This document shows, one piece after another, positions 35,309 through 45,323 of a stretch of DNA of 64,000 bases. The position numbers and the translations under genes are program-made. The notes beneath the pieces were generated by a model. That model was not told the DNA's origin, searched no databases, and saw nothing but the letters and a program-made list of their open reading frames with translations. This DNA is from Bacillus norwichensis. GTDB taxonomy: Bacteria; Bacillota; Bacilli; Bacillales; Bacillaceae_C. Positions within the stretch are counted from its first letter, which is position 1; every line of letters starts with the position of its first letter. The DNA is taken from assembly GCF_014836955.1 (NCBI RefSeq), contig NZ_JACSPV010000018.1, positions 1 through 64,000 on the forward strand. Direction: 5' to 3'.

Positions 35309-35956
35309 ATGTGCATAAATTCTTCACAAAGTCCCATATTAAAAATACGGAGAAACATTAAGAAAGGGGGAATGATCCTGCTGCTCCTCGTCTGCTCATT
35401 GTTGCTTGCCGCCTGCGGGGGGAAAGATGTAGATGTTGGACAGCCCGACTATGACCAGACGAAAAAAATGATCGTAGATATTTTAAAAACTGATGAAGGA
35501 AAAAAAGCTGTCAAAGATATCATGACAGATGAAGACATAAAGCAAGAGCTTGTCATGGATCAAGCCGCTGTCAAAAATACAGTAGAGAATACTCTCACCT
35601 CTGAAAAAGGACGGGAATTCTGGAAAAATTCCTTTGAAGACCCGAAGTTCGCTGAATCCATGGCCAAAAGCATGAAAAAAGAAAATGAACAGCTTCTGAA
35701 ATCATTAATGAAAGATCCGGAATACCAAGGAATGCTTATGGATATCTTGAAAGATCCAGTGTTCCAAGACGATTTAGCCCAAGCACTTAAAAGTAAAGAA
35801 TTCAGAGAACAAATGCGTGAAGTAGTAACAGATACGCTTGAGAGTCCGCTTTATAAAGCCAGATTAGAGGAAATCGCCCAAAAAGCTGCCTCGGAGAAAA
35901 AAGGCAGTAAAAGCAGCGGGAACGAAAAGAAACAGAACAATGAAAACACCCCATAA
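35309..35956 (+). CDS. gerD: spore germination lipoprotein GerD
   Basis: A lipoprotein of 195-215 residues with lipobox LLLAAC and a helical mature part (PDYDQTKKMIVDILKTDEGKKAVKDIM...). GerD organises germinant receptors in the spore inner membrane. The start is ambiguous: the ATG at 35309 has no Shine-Dalgarno, the ATG at 35372 gives a signal peptide without positive charges, and an ATT at 35357 preceded by CGGAG would give the ideal N-terminus (M)KKGGMILLLL. The C-terminus is a Lys/Asn/Ser-rich tail. Confidence 0.88.
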   Translation: MCINSSQSPILKIRRNIKKGGMILLLLVCSLLLAACGGKDVDVGQPDYDQTKKMIVDILKTDEGKKAVKDIMTDEDIKQELVMDQAAVKNTVENTLTSEKGREFWKNSFEDPKFAESMAKSMKKENEQLLKSLMKDPEYQGMLMDILKDPVFQDDLAQALKSKEFREQMREVVTDTLESPLYKARLEEIAQKAASEKKGSKSSGNEKKQNNENTP

Positions 35957-35977
35957 TAGAGAACTGCCCTAAAACAA

Positions 35978-36020
35978 AAATCAGTCTGACGAAAAACAAA
36001 GCGTTTCGTCAGACTGATTT
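35978..36020 (+). terminator. terminator after gerD
   Basis: Perfect 17-bp arms (35978-35994 and 36004-36020) with a 9-nt loop, 22 bp after the gerD stop, followed by TTACTTT. Confidence 0.8.
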
Positions 36021-36034
36021 ACTTTAAGAGCTTT

Positions 36035-36210
36035 ATCAAATTCGCTTTGGCGTATTTCCGCCCAGAGTTTATCGAGTTCTCAAAATCTGCAGCATCCACC
36101 GGAGGCTTTCACTTGATTCAGCCGACGTTTGAATCCCCACTGATTGGAACACTAATACGCATTCATCTCACCACTTACAGGAGTAGGAGATTCCTGCTGA
36201 ATGAAGTTTA
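36035..36210 (-). repeat. interspersed structured repeat, copy C
   Basis: About 176 bp between the gerD terminator and the salA stop. It has both common edges (ATCAAATTCGC and TGCTGAATGAAGTTTA) and the GGAGGCTTTCAC..TTCAGCCG block. The GGCG/CGCC hairpin is kept as GGCGTATTTCCGCC. The central GAGC hairpin has decayed. It also carries an extra CTAATACG before CATTCATCTC. Confidence 0.75.
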
Positions 36211-36241
36211 AACAGCCCTTTCTCGTTGAAGGCAAAGCATT

Positions 36242-37315
36242 TTATTTCTCCAATTCATGAATGACATTTTCTGCAATTTCTCGATAAATCTGTCCCAATT
36301 TATGTGCTTCATCATAAATGGACGGTGCAAAGTCGTCTTCATTCCAATCAGGCTGCTGAAGCGGAAGCTTTCCAAGAAGCTCTGTGCGAAGCTCTTCTGC
36401 TAGCTTCTCTCCTCCACCTTGTCCAAAAACGTATTCTTTCTCGCCTGTCAACTTGCTTTCAAAATAAGACATATTTTCAATAACACCCAAAATTTCATGG
36501 TTCGTCCGAAGCGCCATTGCCCCGGCACGTGCTGCGACAAATGCGGCAGTTGGATGTGGTGTTGTCACGATGATTTCCTTCGTGCTTGGCAGCATCGTAT
36601 GGACATCCAGGGCTACATCTCCCGTTCCCGGAGGTAGATCAAGAAGCAAGTAGTCCAAATCTCCCCATTCAACTTCAGTGAAGAAATTGTTGAGCATTTT
36701 TCCAAGCATCGGGCCACGCCATATAACAGGAGCATTGTCCTCCACAAAGAACGCCATAGAAATAACCTTTACACCGAACCGGTCCACAGGAAGGATCTTT
36801 TTCCCTCTAACAACCGGCCGCTCAGTAATCCCCATCATGTCTGGGACACTAAATCCGTAAATATCAGCATCAACAAGCCCAACCTTTTTACCAAGACGCG
36901 CCAATGCCACGGCCATATTGACAGAAACAGTTGACTTGCCAACACCGCCTTTTCCACTGGCAATCGCGATAAATGTTGTTTTGCTGTCAGGAGAAAGCAA
37001 GCCTCCTGCAGTCTCATCAGGCATATCTCCAGCTGTGCGGTGTTTCTCCAACTCTTCTTCTGGAAGATCAGTGAATCTGATTCCAACCGTAGCAGCTCCT
37101 GCATCTTTTAAAAGCTGTACGACTTTGGATTGAAGTTGCATCTGTTCCGGGGTTCCGGTCTTAGCCAACGCAATTTTTACACTGACATGCTCCTTCTCCT
37201 CTTTGATCTTCACTTCTGTAATCCCATTTGTTTCCTCTAACGTCTTATGTAAAAGTGGGTCTTTTAATTCTTTCAGAATATTGAACACCTGTTGTTCAGT
37301 AACCAATTTTCGCAC
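36242..37315 (-). CDS. salA: Mrp/ApbC-family P-loop ATPase SalA
   Basis: A 357-residue protein: an N-terminal MIP18/DUF59 domain (residues 1-80) and a Mrp ATPase domain with deviant Walker A GKGGVGKST (near 119-127), VDADIYGFSVPDMMG and LLLDLPPGTGDV. The C-terminal CxxC of iron-sulfur carrier Mrp proteins is absent (YFESKLTGEKEYVFGQGGG), which matches SalA, regulator of scoC and protease genes in B. subtilis. GTG start; TTG three codons later is also possible. It sits between gerD and cwlD as in B. subtilis. Confidence 0.92.
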   Translation of the reverse strand: MRKLVTEQQVFNILKELKDPLLHKTLEETNGITEVKIKEEKEHVSVKIALAKTGTPEQMQLQSKVVQLLKDAGAATVGIRFTDLPEEELEKHRTAGDMPDETAGGLLSPDSKTTFIAIASGKGGVGKSTVSVNMAVALARLGKKVGLVDADIYGFSVPDMMGITERPVVRGKKILPVDRFGVKVISMAFFVEDNAPVIWRGPMLGKMLNNFFTEVEWGDLDYLLLDLPPGTGDVALDVHTMLPSTKEIIVTTPHPTAAFVAARAGAMALRTNHEILGVIENMSYFESKLTGEKEYVFGQGGGEKLAEELRTELLGKLPLQQPDWNEDDFAPSIYDEAHKLGQIYREIAENVIHELEK

Positions 37316-37409
37316 CGTCCTTTATCGAATTGAACTTTTGATTCAGTATACCATATTCGTACTACTTTCTATGAAAAGACGCTCCATAACGAAAGAGAAG
37401 AAAATGTAA

Positions 37410-37433
37410 AAATCCACTATGAATAGTGGATTT
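37410..37433 (-). terminator. terminator after cwlD
   Basis: AAATCCACTAT/ATAGTGGATTT arms with a 2-nt centre followed by TTTAC on the minus strand. Confidence 0.65.
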
Positions 37434-37479
37434 CGCAAGCTTTCACAAAAACGATTCTACCTAGACCTTTCCCTACATC

Positions 37480-38190
37480 TTAATCTTTTATCTTTTCTTT
37501 CGTGAAATACCTCATAACCCCCCGATAAATCCCCGCTGCCACTTTTTCTTGATAATCATCTTCCTTTAAAGCAGCTCGCTCCCCTGGATTGGATAAAAAA
37601 CCAATTTCAACCAAGGCCGCCGGCTTTTTGGAGTGTTTAATCAAATATATATTTTCAATTATCTTCGCTTGACGATCCGTGTTTTCTAGGCTGACAATCA
37701 GCTCTTCCTGAATCAATTTGGCTGCTCGCTTATTTTCTACTAAATGGGGAGAATAGAAGGTCTGCGCACCCTTCCATTTTGGAGAAGGAATGGAATTTAA
37801 ATGGATACTTATAAATAAGTCCGCCTCAGATTCATTAACCAATTTGAGCCGTTTTTTCAAATCAGCCGTTTTTCTTTTACTGAGCCCCTTTATATCCGGA
37901 TCTGCCAAATCGGCATCAGTTTCCCGTGTCATCAAAACAAGCGCCCCCTGCGCCTGCAGATAATCCCGCAGTTTAAAAGCTACCTCAAGGGCGATGTCTT
38001 TTTCAAGCGCTTCGCTGTCTCCAGCCCCTCCATCAGGGCCGCCATGTCCCGGGTCTAGATATATTACTTTTCCAGTCAGCGGGAGATTCCAAGTGTCAAA
38101 TGAATCCCTCGGAATGAATTGATATTGGACAATTAAAAACATGAGCGCCGCACCGATGATGAAAAAAATAGTCTTCGTTTTCTTTCGCAT
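37480..38190 (-). CDS. cwlD: N-acetylmuramoyl-L-alanine amidase CwlD
   Basis: A 236-residue Amidase_3 enzyme with a signal/anchor segment (TIFFIIGAALMFLIVQ) and the zinc-ligand motifs LDPGHGGPDGGAG, E in LEKDIALEVAF, SIHLNSIPSP, and catalytic Glu in VEIGFLSNPGE. With PdaA it creates muramic-delta-lactam in the spore cortex, needed for germination. Length and neighbours (salA, gerD) fit cwlD. Single gene followed by a terminator. Confidence 0.94.
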   Translation of the reverse strand: MRKKTKTIFFIIGAALMFLIVQYQFIPRDSFDTWNLPLTGKVIYLDPGHGGPDGGAGDSEALEKDIALEVAFKLRDYLQAQGALVLMTRETDADLADPDIKGLSKRKTADLKKRLKLVNESEADLFISIHLNSIPSPKWKGAQTFYSPHLVENKRAAKLIQEELIVSLENTDRQAKIIENIYLIKHSKKPAALVEIGFLSNPGERAALKEDDYQEKVAAGIYRGVMRYFTKEKIKD

Positions 38191-38491
38191 GCGATCTTCC
38201 CCTTTGCCAAGGATTCCTCACAAAAGCATATGGGACAAGATCAGCATTTAGAACAAAATAAGGGCAAGAGCACCCCCTTGAAAAGTTTACTCATTTTAGG
38301 AAAATCAAGCGAAGATCAGTCTGTTAATATTCGCATCCTTCCTTTTAGTTGACCATAAATCAGTAGTACATCCCAAAAATGAAAGGCTGCCAATCTCCGG
38401 TTCAAATTGCAAAAAACGCATGAAACAGGATGGTACCGACCCGATTTTGAAATCCCATTTCATGCGTTTTATTCATTTTGAAAACCTTTGT
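38191..38491. other. intergenic region with a terminator for the GGDEF-EAL gene
   Basis: Mostly featureless. AAAACGCATGAAA/TTTCATGCGTTTT arms (38411-38424 and 38457-38470) enclose a 32-nt loop and are followed by T residues on the minus strand, about 20 bp after the stop of the signalling gene. Confidence 0.5.
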
Positions 38492-40648
38492 TTAATCCAG
38501 CTCTTCAGGAAACAATAAGTTGGAATCCCGGAAATAATTCTCAAACAGCTCATTGGATACCGGCTTACTGAACAGATACCCCTGCCCCTGGATGCAACCG
38601 CCTTTGTTTAAATGTTCAAGCTGTTCTTTGCTTTCAACTCCTTCGGCGATCACACTAATGTTCAAAGTATCTGCAAGCGTCAAAATAGCGTTGACAATCG
38701 CTTTGCTTTCGACGTTTTGGTGTATATCCCTTATAAAAGAAGAATCTATTTTCACTGTATCAACAGGCAAATGCTTGATATAGGTGAAGGAATTGTAGCC
38801 CGTACCAAAATCATCTACTGAAATCTTAACGCCAAAACCACGAATCTCCTCCAAAATGGCTGCGGCATTTTCAAGATCGGCAAAAATACTCTCGGTGACT
38901 TCAAGTTCCAGCCACTTCGGATTAAGCCCTGTTTCATTTAAAACTTCAATTACTTCATCCAGCATGCCTGCTTGTTCCAGTTGTCGGACTGAGACATTCA
39001 CTGAAACGGCTACTTTCGAATAACCCATATCTTGCCACTTTTTGTTCTGTTTGCAGGCTTCACGGAGTACCCACTCTCCAAGCGGAATGATTAACCCTGT
39101 TTCTTCCGCAATCGGGATGAATTTGTTAGGCGGCACTTTGCCCAAGTCCGGATGGTTCCAGCGAACCAAAGCTTCCATACCAACCAAATTCCCATTGGAG
39201 AAATCGATTTTCGGTTGATAGTCCAAATAAAATTGTTCCTGTTCAATTGCTTTTCTCAATTCGACTTCCAGTAAGATACGCTCCAAGGATTTCTCTTCCA
39301 TATCGGCGTCAAAGAGGGCATAACCGCTTCTTCCTCGTTCTTTCACTACATAAAGAGCTGTGTCCGCTCGCTTTAATAATTCATCAGCGTTTTTTCCATT
39401 TTCGGGATAAATAGCAATTCCAATGCTGCACGAAAGGAAAATATCCTTCTCAAAAATGTCTACCGGTTTCTCAAAGCTCTTTTGAATTCTTTCCACCAAT
39501 GACCTTACATCCGCTTCATCTTCAATATTGTCAAGAAGAACCGTAAATTCATCCCCGCCAATTCTCGCCACAAAATCGGTTGATCTGAGTGATTGTTTGA
39601 TGCGCTTTGCTGCTTCCATGAGGATGTAATCACCGGCATCGTGGCCCCAAGAATCATTCACATATTTGAATCGATCCAAATCAATGAACATGACAGCCAC
39701 TTTCGACGGCCTTTTTGTTTTAGCAATTGTCTTTTGGAGCTCATTCATAAACAATCTTCGATTCGGCAAATCTGTCAATGTATCATGAAAAGCCAAATGA
39801 TATATTTTCTGTTCCGATTTTTTCCGTTCAGTTATATCTCTTGTGACAAGCATTACTTTCCTGATATCACCGTTATCGTTCAAGATGACATTCATCTTGG
39901 CCTCCACACAAATACAGTTGCCAGAACTAGTTTTCAAACGAAATTCAACCTGAGAATTGACTTCCTTCTTTTCCCAGAGCTGATCTATTGTCTCCTTTAC
40001 TTCTTCCTGATCTGTTTCGTATACCAGGTCAAAGATGGTTCCATCTCTAATTTCATCCAAATCGTATCCCAGTAACGTAGCATGGGACGGTGACAGATAC
40101 AAAAGATTTCCTTCTATATCAACTGTCGCGATTAAGTCTGAGGAATTTTCAGCAATAAGACGGTATCTCTCTTCACTTTTTCTGATTTTTTCTTCCATTT
40201 CCTTTCGGGAAGTGATATCATTCCGAATCGCAACATAACGGTGAGGTTTACCCTTTTCATTTAAAAAAGGGACGATGGTCGTATCCACCCAATAAAATGA
40301 ACCGTCCTTTGCCTTATTACGGATTTCACCTTCCCAGACTTGACCATTTCCAATGGTCGCCCACATATTCTTGAAGAATTCTTTTGAATGGTAATTGGAA
40401 TTTAAAATCCGATGATCCTGACCGACTAATTCACTGTGGCTGTATTTTGATATTTTACAAAGTAAGTCATTTACATAAAGGATTTTTCCCCGTTGGTCGG
40501 TGACCGCAACAATTGAAGACTGATCCAATGCATATTTGATATAGGCTAATTCCTTTAAGACTTGTTCAAGATCCGTCGGATCGGATAATTCATAGTCATG
40601 AAGGTAAAGCTTCGATACCTCTTCAACTGCCGAACCTGATTTATCCAT
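38492..40648 (-). CDS. PAS-PAS-GGDEF-EAL cyclic di-GMP signalling protein
   Basis: A 718-residue protein without membrane segments: two PAS sensor domains (about residues 40-155 and 165-275, each with a PAC tail ending DIT.RK), a GGDEF domain with intact RIGGDEF and an upstream inhibitory site RSTD, and an EAL domain with EALVRW, DDFGTG, KIDSSFI and EGVES. Both cyclase and phosphodiesterase motifs are intact, so it may make or degrade c-di-GMP in response to a PAS ligand such as redox or light cofactors. Monocistronic. ATG preceded by GGAGGAG. Confidence 0.94.
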   Translation of the reverse strand: MDKSGSAVEEVSKLYLHDYELSDPTDLEQVLKELAYIKYALDQSSIVAVTDQRGKILYVNDLLCKISKYSHSELVGQDHRILNSNYHSKEFFKNMWATIGNGQVWEGEIRNKAKDGSFYWVDTTIVPFLNEKGKPHRYVAIRNDITSRKEMEEKIRKSEERYRLIAENSSDLIATVDIEGNLLYLSPSHATLLGYDLDEIRDGTIFDLVYETDQEEVKETIDQLWEKKEVNSQVEFRLKTSSGNCICVEAKMNVILNDNGDIRKVMLVTRDITERKKSEQKIYHLAFHDTLTDLPNRRLFMNELQKTIAKTKRPSKVAVMFIDLDRFKYVNDSWGHDAGDYILMEAAKRIKQSLRSTDFVARIGGDEFTVLLDNIEDEADVRSLVERIQKSFEKPVDIFEKDIFLSCSIGIAIYPENGKNADELLKRADTALYVVKERGRSGYALFDADMEEKSLERILLEVELRKAIEQEQFYLDYQPKIDFSNGNLVGMEALVRWNHPDLGKVPPNKFIPIAEETGLIIPLGEWVLREACKQNKKWQDMGYSKVAVSVNVSVRQLEQAGMLDEVIEVLNETGLNPKWLELEVTESIFADLENAAAILEEIRGFGVKISVDDFGTGYNSFTYIKHLPVDTVKIDSSFIRDIHQNVESKAIVNAILTLADTLNISVIAEGVESKEQLEHLNKGGCIQGQGYLFSKPVSNELFENYFRDSNLLFPEELD

Positions 40649-40991
40649 TTTACTTCTCCTCCATAAATGCTAAAAGTGACTGAACTCCCATAAAAAAAGC
40701 TCCTTATTTTCTATGTTCTATCATAGCATGACGGGGCGAAATCTGGATACTTCTTCCTAGTCCCTAGGAATCAAATCCAAGAGGTCCCATTCACAATCTC
40801 GTCATATAAAAAATAGTCAGAAGTGATAACTCCTGACCAAGTTATTTCCATGTGAATCTCTGTTTCAAATATCCCTGAACATCAGCTATTATTACGATAT
40901 CCGCCTTCGTTGATTTAAAAAATCCTTACCTACCTGCCAACGCACTCGTCAGATGGCTGGAGCGGGTCCAACGACTTTTTTGGGGACTTTC
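40649..40991. other. intergenic region between two leftward transcription units
   Basis: No gene seen. Holds the promoter region of the GGDEF-EAL gene (near 40680-40730) and the terminator of the amino-acid ABC operon. Confidence 0.4.
40807..40838 (-). terminator. terminator of the amino-acid ABC operon
   Basis: GTCAGGAGTTATCACTTCTGAC-type hairpin on the minus strand followed by TATTTTTT. Confidence 0.65.
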
Positions 40992-41714
40992 TTATAAAAC
41001 TTTATTTAAAAAAGCTTTGGTTCGATCCGATTTAGGTTCCGTAAAAATTTGAGATGGGACATCCTCCTCAACTATGATACCTCCGTCCATAAAAATAACA
41101 CGGTCAGCTACCTCCCTGGCAAATCCCATTTCATGTGTGACCACTACCATTGTCATGCCCTCAAATGCCAACTGCTTCATCACTTCCAACACTTCTCCAA
41201 CAAGCTCAGGGTCAAGAGCTGAAGTCGGCTCATCGAACAGCATAATTTTCGGCCGCACTGCAAGGGCACGTGCAATAGCCACCCGTTGCTGTTGCCCCCC
41301 TGATAATTGTCTTGGATAGCTATTTGCCTTATCAGCAAGTCCGACTTTTCCAAGTAGCTCCATAGCAAGAGCTTTTGCCTCCTCATTACTGATTTTTCGT
41401 ATTTTTTTCGGTGCCAAAGTAATGTTTTCCAAAACCGTCTTATGAGGGAACAGATTAAACTGTTGAAAAACCATTCCTACTTCCGTTCGTACTGCATTGA
41501 TATCTGTTGTGGGGTCTTTCAAGCGATGTCCATTGATGACAATTTCCCCATCCGTCATTTCCTCCAGCATGTTTAAACAGCGTAGAAAAGTGCTTTTTCC
41601 TGAACCGCTCGGTCCAATGACGCAGACCACTTCCTGCAGCTCAATCTGACAAGTAATCCCCCTTAATACCTCAAGATCGCCGAATGTCTTATGCAAATTG
41701 TTGACTTCTATCAT
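40992..41714 (-). CDS. polar amino-acid ABC transporter ATPase (GlnQ-like)
   Basis: A 240-residue ATPase with Walker [10 protein letters not shown] (residues 33-41), Q-loop [18 protein letters not shown], signature LSGGQQQRV, Walker [15 protein letters not shown] and H-loop [10 protein letters not shown]. This is the canonical PAAT ATPase; Gln, Cys or Arg may be imported. It directly abuts the permease gene (shared base). Confidence 0.93.
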   Translation of the reverse strand: MIEVNNLHKTFGDLEVLRGITCQIELQEVVCVIGPSGSGKSTFLRCLNMLEEMTDGEIVINGHRLKDPTTDINAVRTEVGMVFQQFNLFPHKTVLENITLAPKKIRKISNEEAKALAMELLGKVGLADKANSYPRQLSGGQQQRVAIARALAVRPKIMLFDEPTSALDPELVGEVLEVMKQLAFEGMTMVVVTHEMGFAREVADRVIFMDGGIIVEEDVPSQIFTEPKSDRTKAFLNKVL

Positions 41715-42373
41715 TATGTTTCCAACCTTCTTTCAAAAAAGCGTAACACCATTGATAAACTAAAAGTGATGACTAAATAAAATAGAGCTACTGTTGTATA
41801 AATTTCCACTGCATTAAAGTGGTTGGCTGCAATCAAACGCCCTTGAAAAATCAGTTCGGGAACAAGAATGACAGATAATAAAGACGTATCCTTGATACTA
41901 ATAATAAATTGGTTCCCAAGTGGCGGGATCATCCGTTTAAAAGCCTGCGGCCAAATAATATGGAGCATCGTCTGCTGATGATTCAACCCAAGAGACCGCC
42001 CTGCCTCCATCTGGCCTTTATCTATTGATTGAACAGCCCCCCGTACAATCTCAGCTATATATGCCCCTGAATTAACAGCAATAACAATAATCCCTGCTGT
42101 GATAGAGTCGAGGTTTTTTCCGATAACCAAAGGAAGGGCAAAGAAAATCCAGATAGCCTGAACAAGTACAGGAGTACCTCGGATAACTTCAACATACAAA
42201 GTGGAAATCACGTAAAAGAACTTATTCTTAGCCACTCTTCCGATTCCAAATAATGCCCCTAAAGCAAAACCGATGAGAAGCCCCACAACTGAAATGAGCA
42301 GTGTGTAATACAAACCTTTTGTCAAATCCGGCAAGAATTCAATGACACCTGCCCAATCAAATCTACCAATCAA
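41714..42373 (-). CDS. polar amino-acid ABC transporter permease
   Basis: A 219-residue permease of the His/Glu/Gln/Arg family with about five helices, the amino-acid-permease region [22 protein letters not shown], and the EAA loop [22 protein letters not shown]. It works with the ATPase and the binding lipoprotein encoded upstream. Two hairpins in the 235-bp gap before it may reduce its expression relative to the binding protein. Confidence 0.92.
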   Translation of the reverse strand: MIGRFDWAGVIEFLPDLTKGLYYTLLISVVGLLIGFALGALFGIGRVAKNKFFYVISTLYVEVIRGTPVLVQAIWIFFALPLVIGKNLDSITAGIIVIAVNSGAYIAEIVRGAVQSIDKGQMEAGRSLGLNHQQTMLHIIWPQAFKRMIPPLGNQFIISIKDTSLLSVILVPELIFQGRLIAANHFNAVEIYTTVALFYLVITFSLSMVLRFFERRLET

Positions 42374-42504
42374 TTACTTCACCTCTTAATAGAAAAGCGT
42401 CGGAAGCCCAGTCAGACGACGAACTCACCAGCTTCATACCATTTTGTAACGCGGTAAAAAACAACTTGCTAGCTTGTGACCTCAAGCCGATGACATCTAG
42501 ACTT

Positions 42505-42593
42505 AAAAGCGCCACCTTTTGTGGCGCCAAAGCGAAACTAAGTGCTAACTTCTACGAACAAAAGGGTGTAACAAAAGTCGGTTACACCCTTTC
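42505..42593 (-). terminator. two tandem hairpins between binding protein and permease genes
   Basis: Reading on the minus strand: GGGTGTAAC/GTTACACCC (42581-42589 and 42564-42572) followed by TTTTG, then GCGCCAC/GTGGCGC (42521-42527 and 42509-42515) followed by TTTT. Both look like intrinsic terminators of moderate strength that would give excess binding-protein mRNA. Confidence 0.65.
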
Positions 42594-42608
42594 CTTCAGA
42601 ATCATGAC

Positions 42609-43433
42609 CTATTCAGGCTTTTCACCAAACCACTTTTCATAGATGTCATCATATTTTCCATTCTCCTTTAACGTAGCCAAAGCTTCGTTAACCTTGCTTA
42701 CAAGTTCATCCTGACCCTTAGCAAAGGCAATACCGTACTGCTCAGCTTGATATAACTCGCCAACCAGTTTCAAACTATCTTCCCCTTTGGTCTGGATGTA
42801 GTAAGCAACATTTGGAGAGTCATAGAGAACCGCGTCGGCACTTCCATTTTCAACAGCCAAATACACCTGATCCAATTGCTCGAACTGGCTGGCTTCCGCT
42901 CCCTCAATATTCTTTTTAATATAATCAGCGCTTGTAGATCCGAGTCGTGTTGCAACTGTTTTCCCCTTTAAATCCTCTATACCGTTAATGTCTTTATTGT
43001 CGACGGAAACCCCGATTCTGAGACCTGCATCATAATAAGGGTCACTGAAATCAACCGTCTTTTTACGGTCATCTGTAATCGTGATCCCAGCAATGGCAAT
43101 ATCAAAAGAGCCCGTCTGCAACCCAGGGATAATGCCATCAAAATTTGTCGTTTCCAACTTAATTTCAAAGCCGACCTCATCAGCAATCGCATTAATCAAT
43201 TCAATATCGAATCCGACATATTCTCCATTTTCTTTAAACTCGAATGGTACAAAAGAAGTGTCACTAGCTACTGTATATGTATCTTTTAATCCACTCTTTC
43301 CACTGTTCTTGCTTTCTTTACTGTCACTGTCTGAACCTCCGCCTGTGCTTTCGGATCCTCCTCCGCATGCAGCCAGAACAAACGCCAGTGTAAGTAACAG
43401 TATCCCAAAAAGACCTCTTTTCTTTATTCTCAC
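42609..43433 (-). CDS. amino-acid-binding lipoprotein (SBP_bac_3, GlnH-like)
   Basis: A 274-residue lipoprotein: lipobox LAAC, Gly/Ser/Asp-rich linker, then the SBP_bac_3 fold (TYTVASDTSFVPFEFKENGEYVGFDIELINAIADEVG, the ligand-pocket signature) with GITITDDRKKTVDFSDPYYDAGL. First gene of the operon. The exact amino acid is not readable from sequence. Confidence 0.92.
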   Translation of the reverse strand: MRIKKRGLFGILLLTLAFVLAACGGGSESTGGGSDSDSKESKNSGKSGLKDTYTVASDTSFVPFEFKENGEYVGFDIELINAIADEVGFEIKLETTNFDGIIPGLQTGSFDIAIAGITITDDRKKTVDFSDPYYDAGLRIGVSVDNKDINGIEDLKGKTVATRLGSTSADYIKKNIEGAEASQFEQLDQVYLAVENGSADAVLYDSPNVAYYIQTKGEDSLKLVGELYQAEQYGIAFAKGQDELVSKVNEALATLKENGKYDDIYEKWFGEKPE

Positions 43434-43818
43434 GAGACATCCTCTCCCCTTTCTCCATTGTAAGCACTTACATAATTAAGCTAACTATAACAAAGATTAC
43501 TTTTTTAGAAAAGTTCATATTTTCCTTAAATTATAGGATTATTTGTCTTATCAAGCCTTTCATGACTCTTTAGAGCCATAATGCTTGCTATTATTCCGAA
43601 ATACGAGTGGAGGCTGATGATTGTAAAACTGCTCATTTCAAAAGTCTTCCTACAGTTACAAAAGTCCCTATTTTTCAATAAATAGAGTCCATATTCCCGT
43701 TCAATACATCTCGTAATACATTTGTTACACAACTGAAAAACAAAGTCACAATTTGTCGTGGTATGCTATATCTATCATAAACAAGAAAATGTTGGAGTTT
43801 CAGGGGGAAAGTGCTAGA
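43434..43818. other. intergenic region, divergent promoters expected
   Basis: 385 bp between the leftward binding-protein gene and the rightward NlpC/P60 gene. I see no further gene; AT-rich promoter-like hexamers occur at both ends. Confidence 0.35.
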
Positions 43819-44286
43819 ATGACGATGTTAAAAAAAGCTTTAGTTTCATTATTCGCCGTTATCACATTTGCAGCAGTGATCACTCAACCTATAGATACAG
43901 CTAGTGCGGCAGCCAAACCATCAGGTTCAGCAATTGTAAAAGAAAGTAAAAAACATTTGGGTGTTCGCTATTTGTATGGCGGAACAACTCCAAAAGGATT
44001 CGACTGTTCAGGATTTACTTCCTACACATTCAAGAAAAAGAAAGTCAAGCTTCCAAGAACAGCAGCTGAACAATATAAAAAAGGAAAATCCGTTAGTAAA
44101 AAGAATTTAAAAGCCGGAGACCTTGTATTCTTTAAAACTACTTCAAAAACAAAAATCTCTCATGTTGGGATTTACGTAGGAAACAACAAATTTATCCATT
44201 CTGCGGGAAAAGGTGTTTCCGTTACATCTATCAATGATCCGTACTATTGGAAATCTAAATATGCAGGTGCAAGAAGGGTATTATAA
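43819..44286 (+). CDS. secreted NlpC/P60-family peptidoglycan hydrolase
   Basis: A 155-residue single-domain enzyme. A signal peptide (MTMLKKALVSLFAVITFAAV, cleavage near ASAAA) precedes the NlpC/P60 domain with catalytic Cys in GFDCSGFTSY, His in ISHVGIYVG and the third polar residue in FIHSAGKGV. It should cleave gamma-D-glutamyl-meso-diaminopimelate links. No LysM or SH3 wall-binding domain is present, which is unusual for a secreted member. The ATG at 43819 has GGGGGAAAG 7 nt upstream; the longer frame is unsupported. Confidence 0.9.
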   Translation: MTMLKKALVSLFAVITFAAVITQPIDTASAAAKPSGSAIVKESKKHLGVRYLYGGTTPKGFDCSGFTSYTFKKKKVKLPRTAAEQYKKGKSVSKKNLKAGDLVFFKTTSKTKISHVGIYVGNNKFIHSAGKGVSVTSINDPYYWKSKYAGARRVL

Positions 44287-44297
44287 TTCCCGTCTTT

Positions 44298-44339
44298 CAT
44301 TAAAACAGACAGCGAGAATCATCGCTGTCTGTTTTAATG
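44298..44339. terminator. bidirectional terminator after the NlpC/P60 gene
   Basis: Perfect 18-bp arms (44298-44315 and 44322-44339) around a 6-nt loop, containing AAAACAGACAGCG. A second terminator with the same stem core lies 180 bp on. Confidence 0.82.
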
Positions 44340-44495
44340 AAAAGATCTATTAAATCTACTCTTTAGCCGATTGGCAGCAGTTTTCAGCTGTCTTTGACTA
44401 GTTTGATAGCTTGGACCAAATTTAAGATAGATACCTCTCCTATTTTTGAGCTTTGCAGCGATACAAGCGGGGACAGTTTCCACCCACTTTTTCAT

Positions 44496-44533
44496 AAAAA
44501 ACAGACAGCATTTTTACATTGCTGTCTGTTTTC
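44496..44533 (-). terminator. terminator of the TRAP-SDR operon
   Basis: GAAAACAGACAGCA/TGCTGTCTGTTTTT arms on the minus strand followed by T residues, just after the SDR stop. Shares the ACAGACAGC core with the hairpin at 44298. Confidence 0.75.
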
Positions 44534-44540
44534 TTATCTA

Positions 44541-45302
44541 TTAAGCTGTATAGCCTCCATCGACTGGAAGGTTAACACCTGTAATATAGACCGATTCATC
44601 AGATGCCAAGAATAATGCCGCATTGGCAACATCTTCAGCATATGCAAAACGTCCAAGCGGAACGCGGCTCAGAACCTTGTTTGCATTGGCTTCCATATCA
44701 TCGTCTTCATCACGAGCTAAAAATTCCTTCAACATTGGGGTTTCCGTGAATCCCGGGCAAACGCTGTTGACACGGATGTTATGTTCTCCCAAGCTCATGG
44801 ACAATGCACGAACCATGTTGCTTACGCCTCCTTTTGCTGTTGAATAAACAGGACTAAAGTAAGAGCCTACAAGGCCTGAGATAGACGAAGTGAAAATGAT
44901 CGAACCACCATGATCTTTCATAAACGGCAGAACGTATTTTGTTAAGAAGAAACCACTTTTCACATTCAAGTCCATAGCAAAATCAAAACCATCTTCTTCT
45001 ACTTGATCGACACCACTAGGCCCTGGTGTTCCCGCATGATTCCATAAAATATCAATCTGTCCATATTTATTAGTGATTTTATCAATAGTCGCTTTGATAT
45101 CTTTCACACTGGTCATGTCTGTACGGAAAAAGTGAGCTTTGCCGCCGCTAGCTTCGATTTCCTTAACAACAGCCTGTCCACTTTCTTCATTGATATCTAA
45201 AATATTAACAATAGCCCCTTCTTTGGCGAATAACTTCGCTCCCGCTTTTCCCATTCCAGATGCTCCTGCAGTAATAATCGCTACTTTGTTTTGTAATCTC
45301 AT
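44541..45302 (-). CDS. SDR-family NAD(P)-dependent oxidoreductase
   Basis: A 253-residue classical short-chain dehydrogenase: nucleotide motif TAGASGMGKAG, NHAG segment, catalytic Ser in SSISGLVGS, YSTAK (Tyr-x3-Lys), and the C-terminal VDGGYTA. Asp in LDINEE after beta-2 suggests NAD(H) preference. It lies 21 bp after the TRAP large permease and shares its operon, so it probably oxidises the imported hydroxy-acid or sugar acid. Substrate unknown. Confidence 0.9.
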   Translation of the reverse strand: MRLQNKVAIITAGASGMGKAGAKLFAKEGAIVNILDINEESGQAVVKEIEASGGKAHFFRTDMTSVKDIKATIDKITNKYGQIDILWNHAGTPGPSGVDQVEEDGFDFAMDLNVKSGFFLTKYVLPFMKDHGGSIIFTSSISGLVGSYFSPVYSTAKGGVSNMVRALSMSLGEHNIRVNSVCPGFTETPMLKEFLARDEDDDMEANANKVLSRVPLGRFAYAEDVANAALFLASDESVYITGVNLPVDGGYTA

Positions 45303-45323
45303 AAGATGAACTCCTCTTTTCTA

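Noticed and set aside
39593-40075. 160-residue open frame antisense to the GGDEF-EAL gene
   Set aside because: Lies wholly opposite conserved PAS/GGDEF codons and has no motif or ribosome-binding site.
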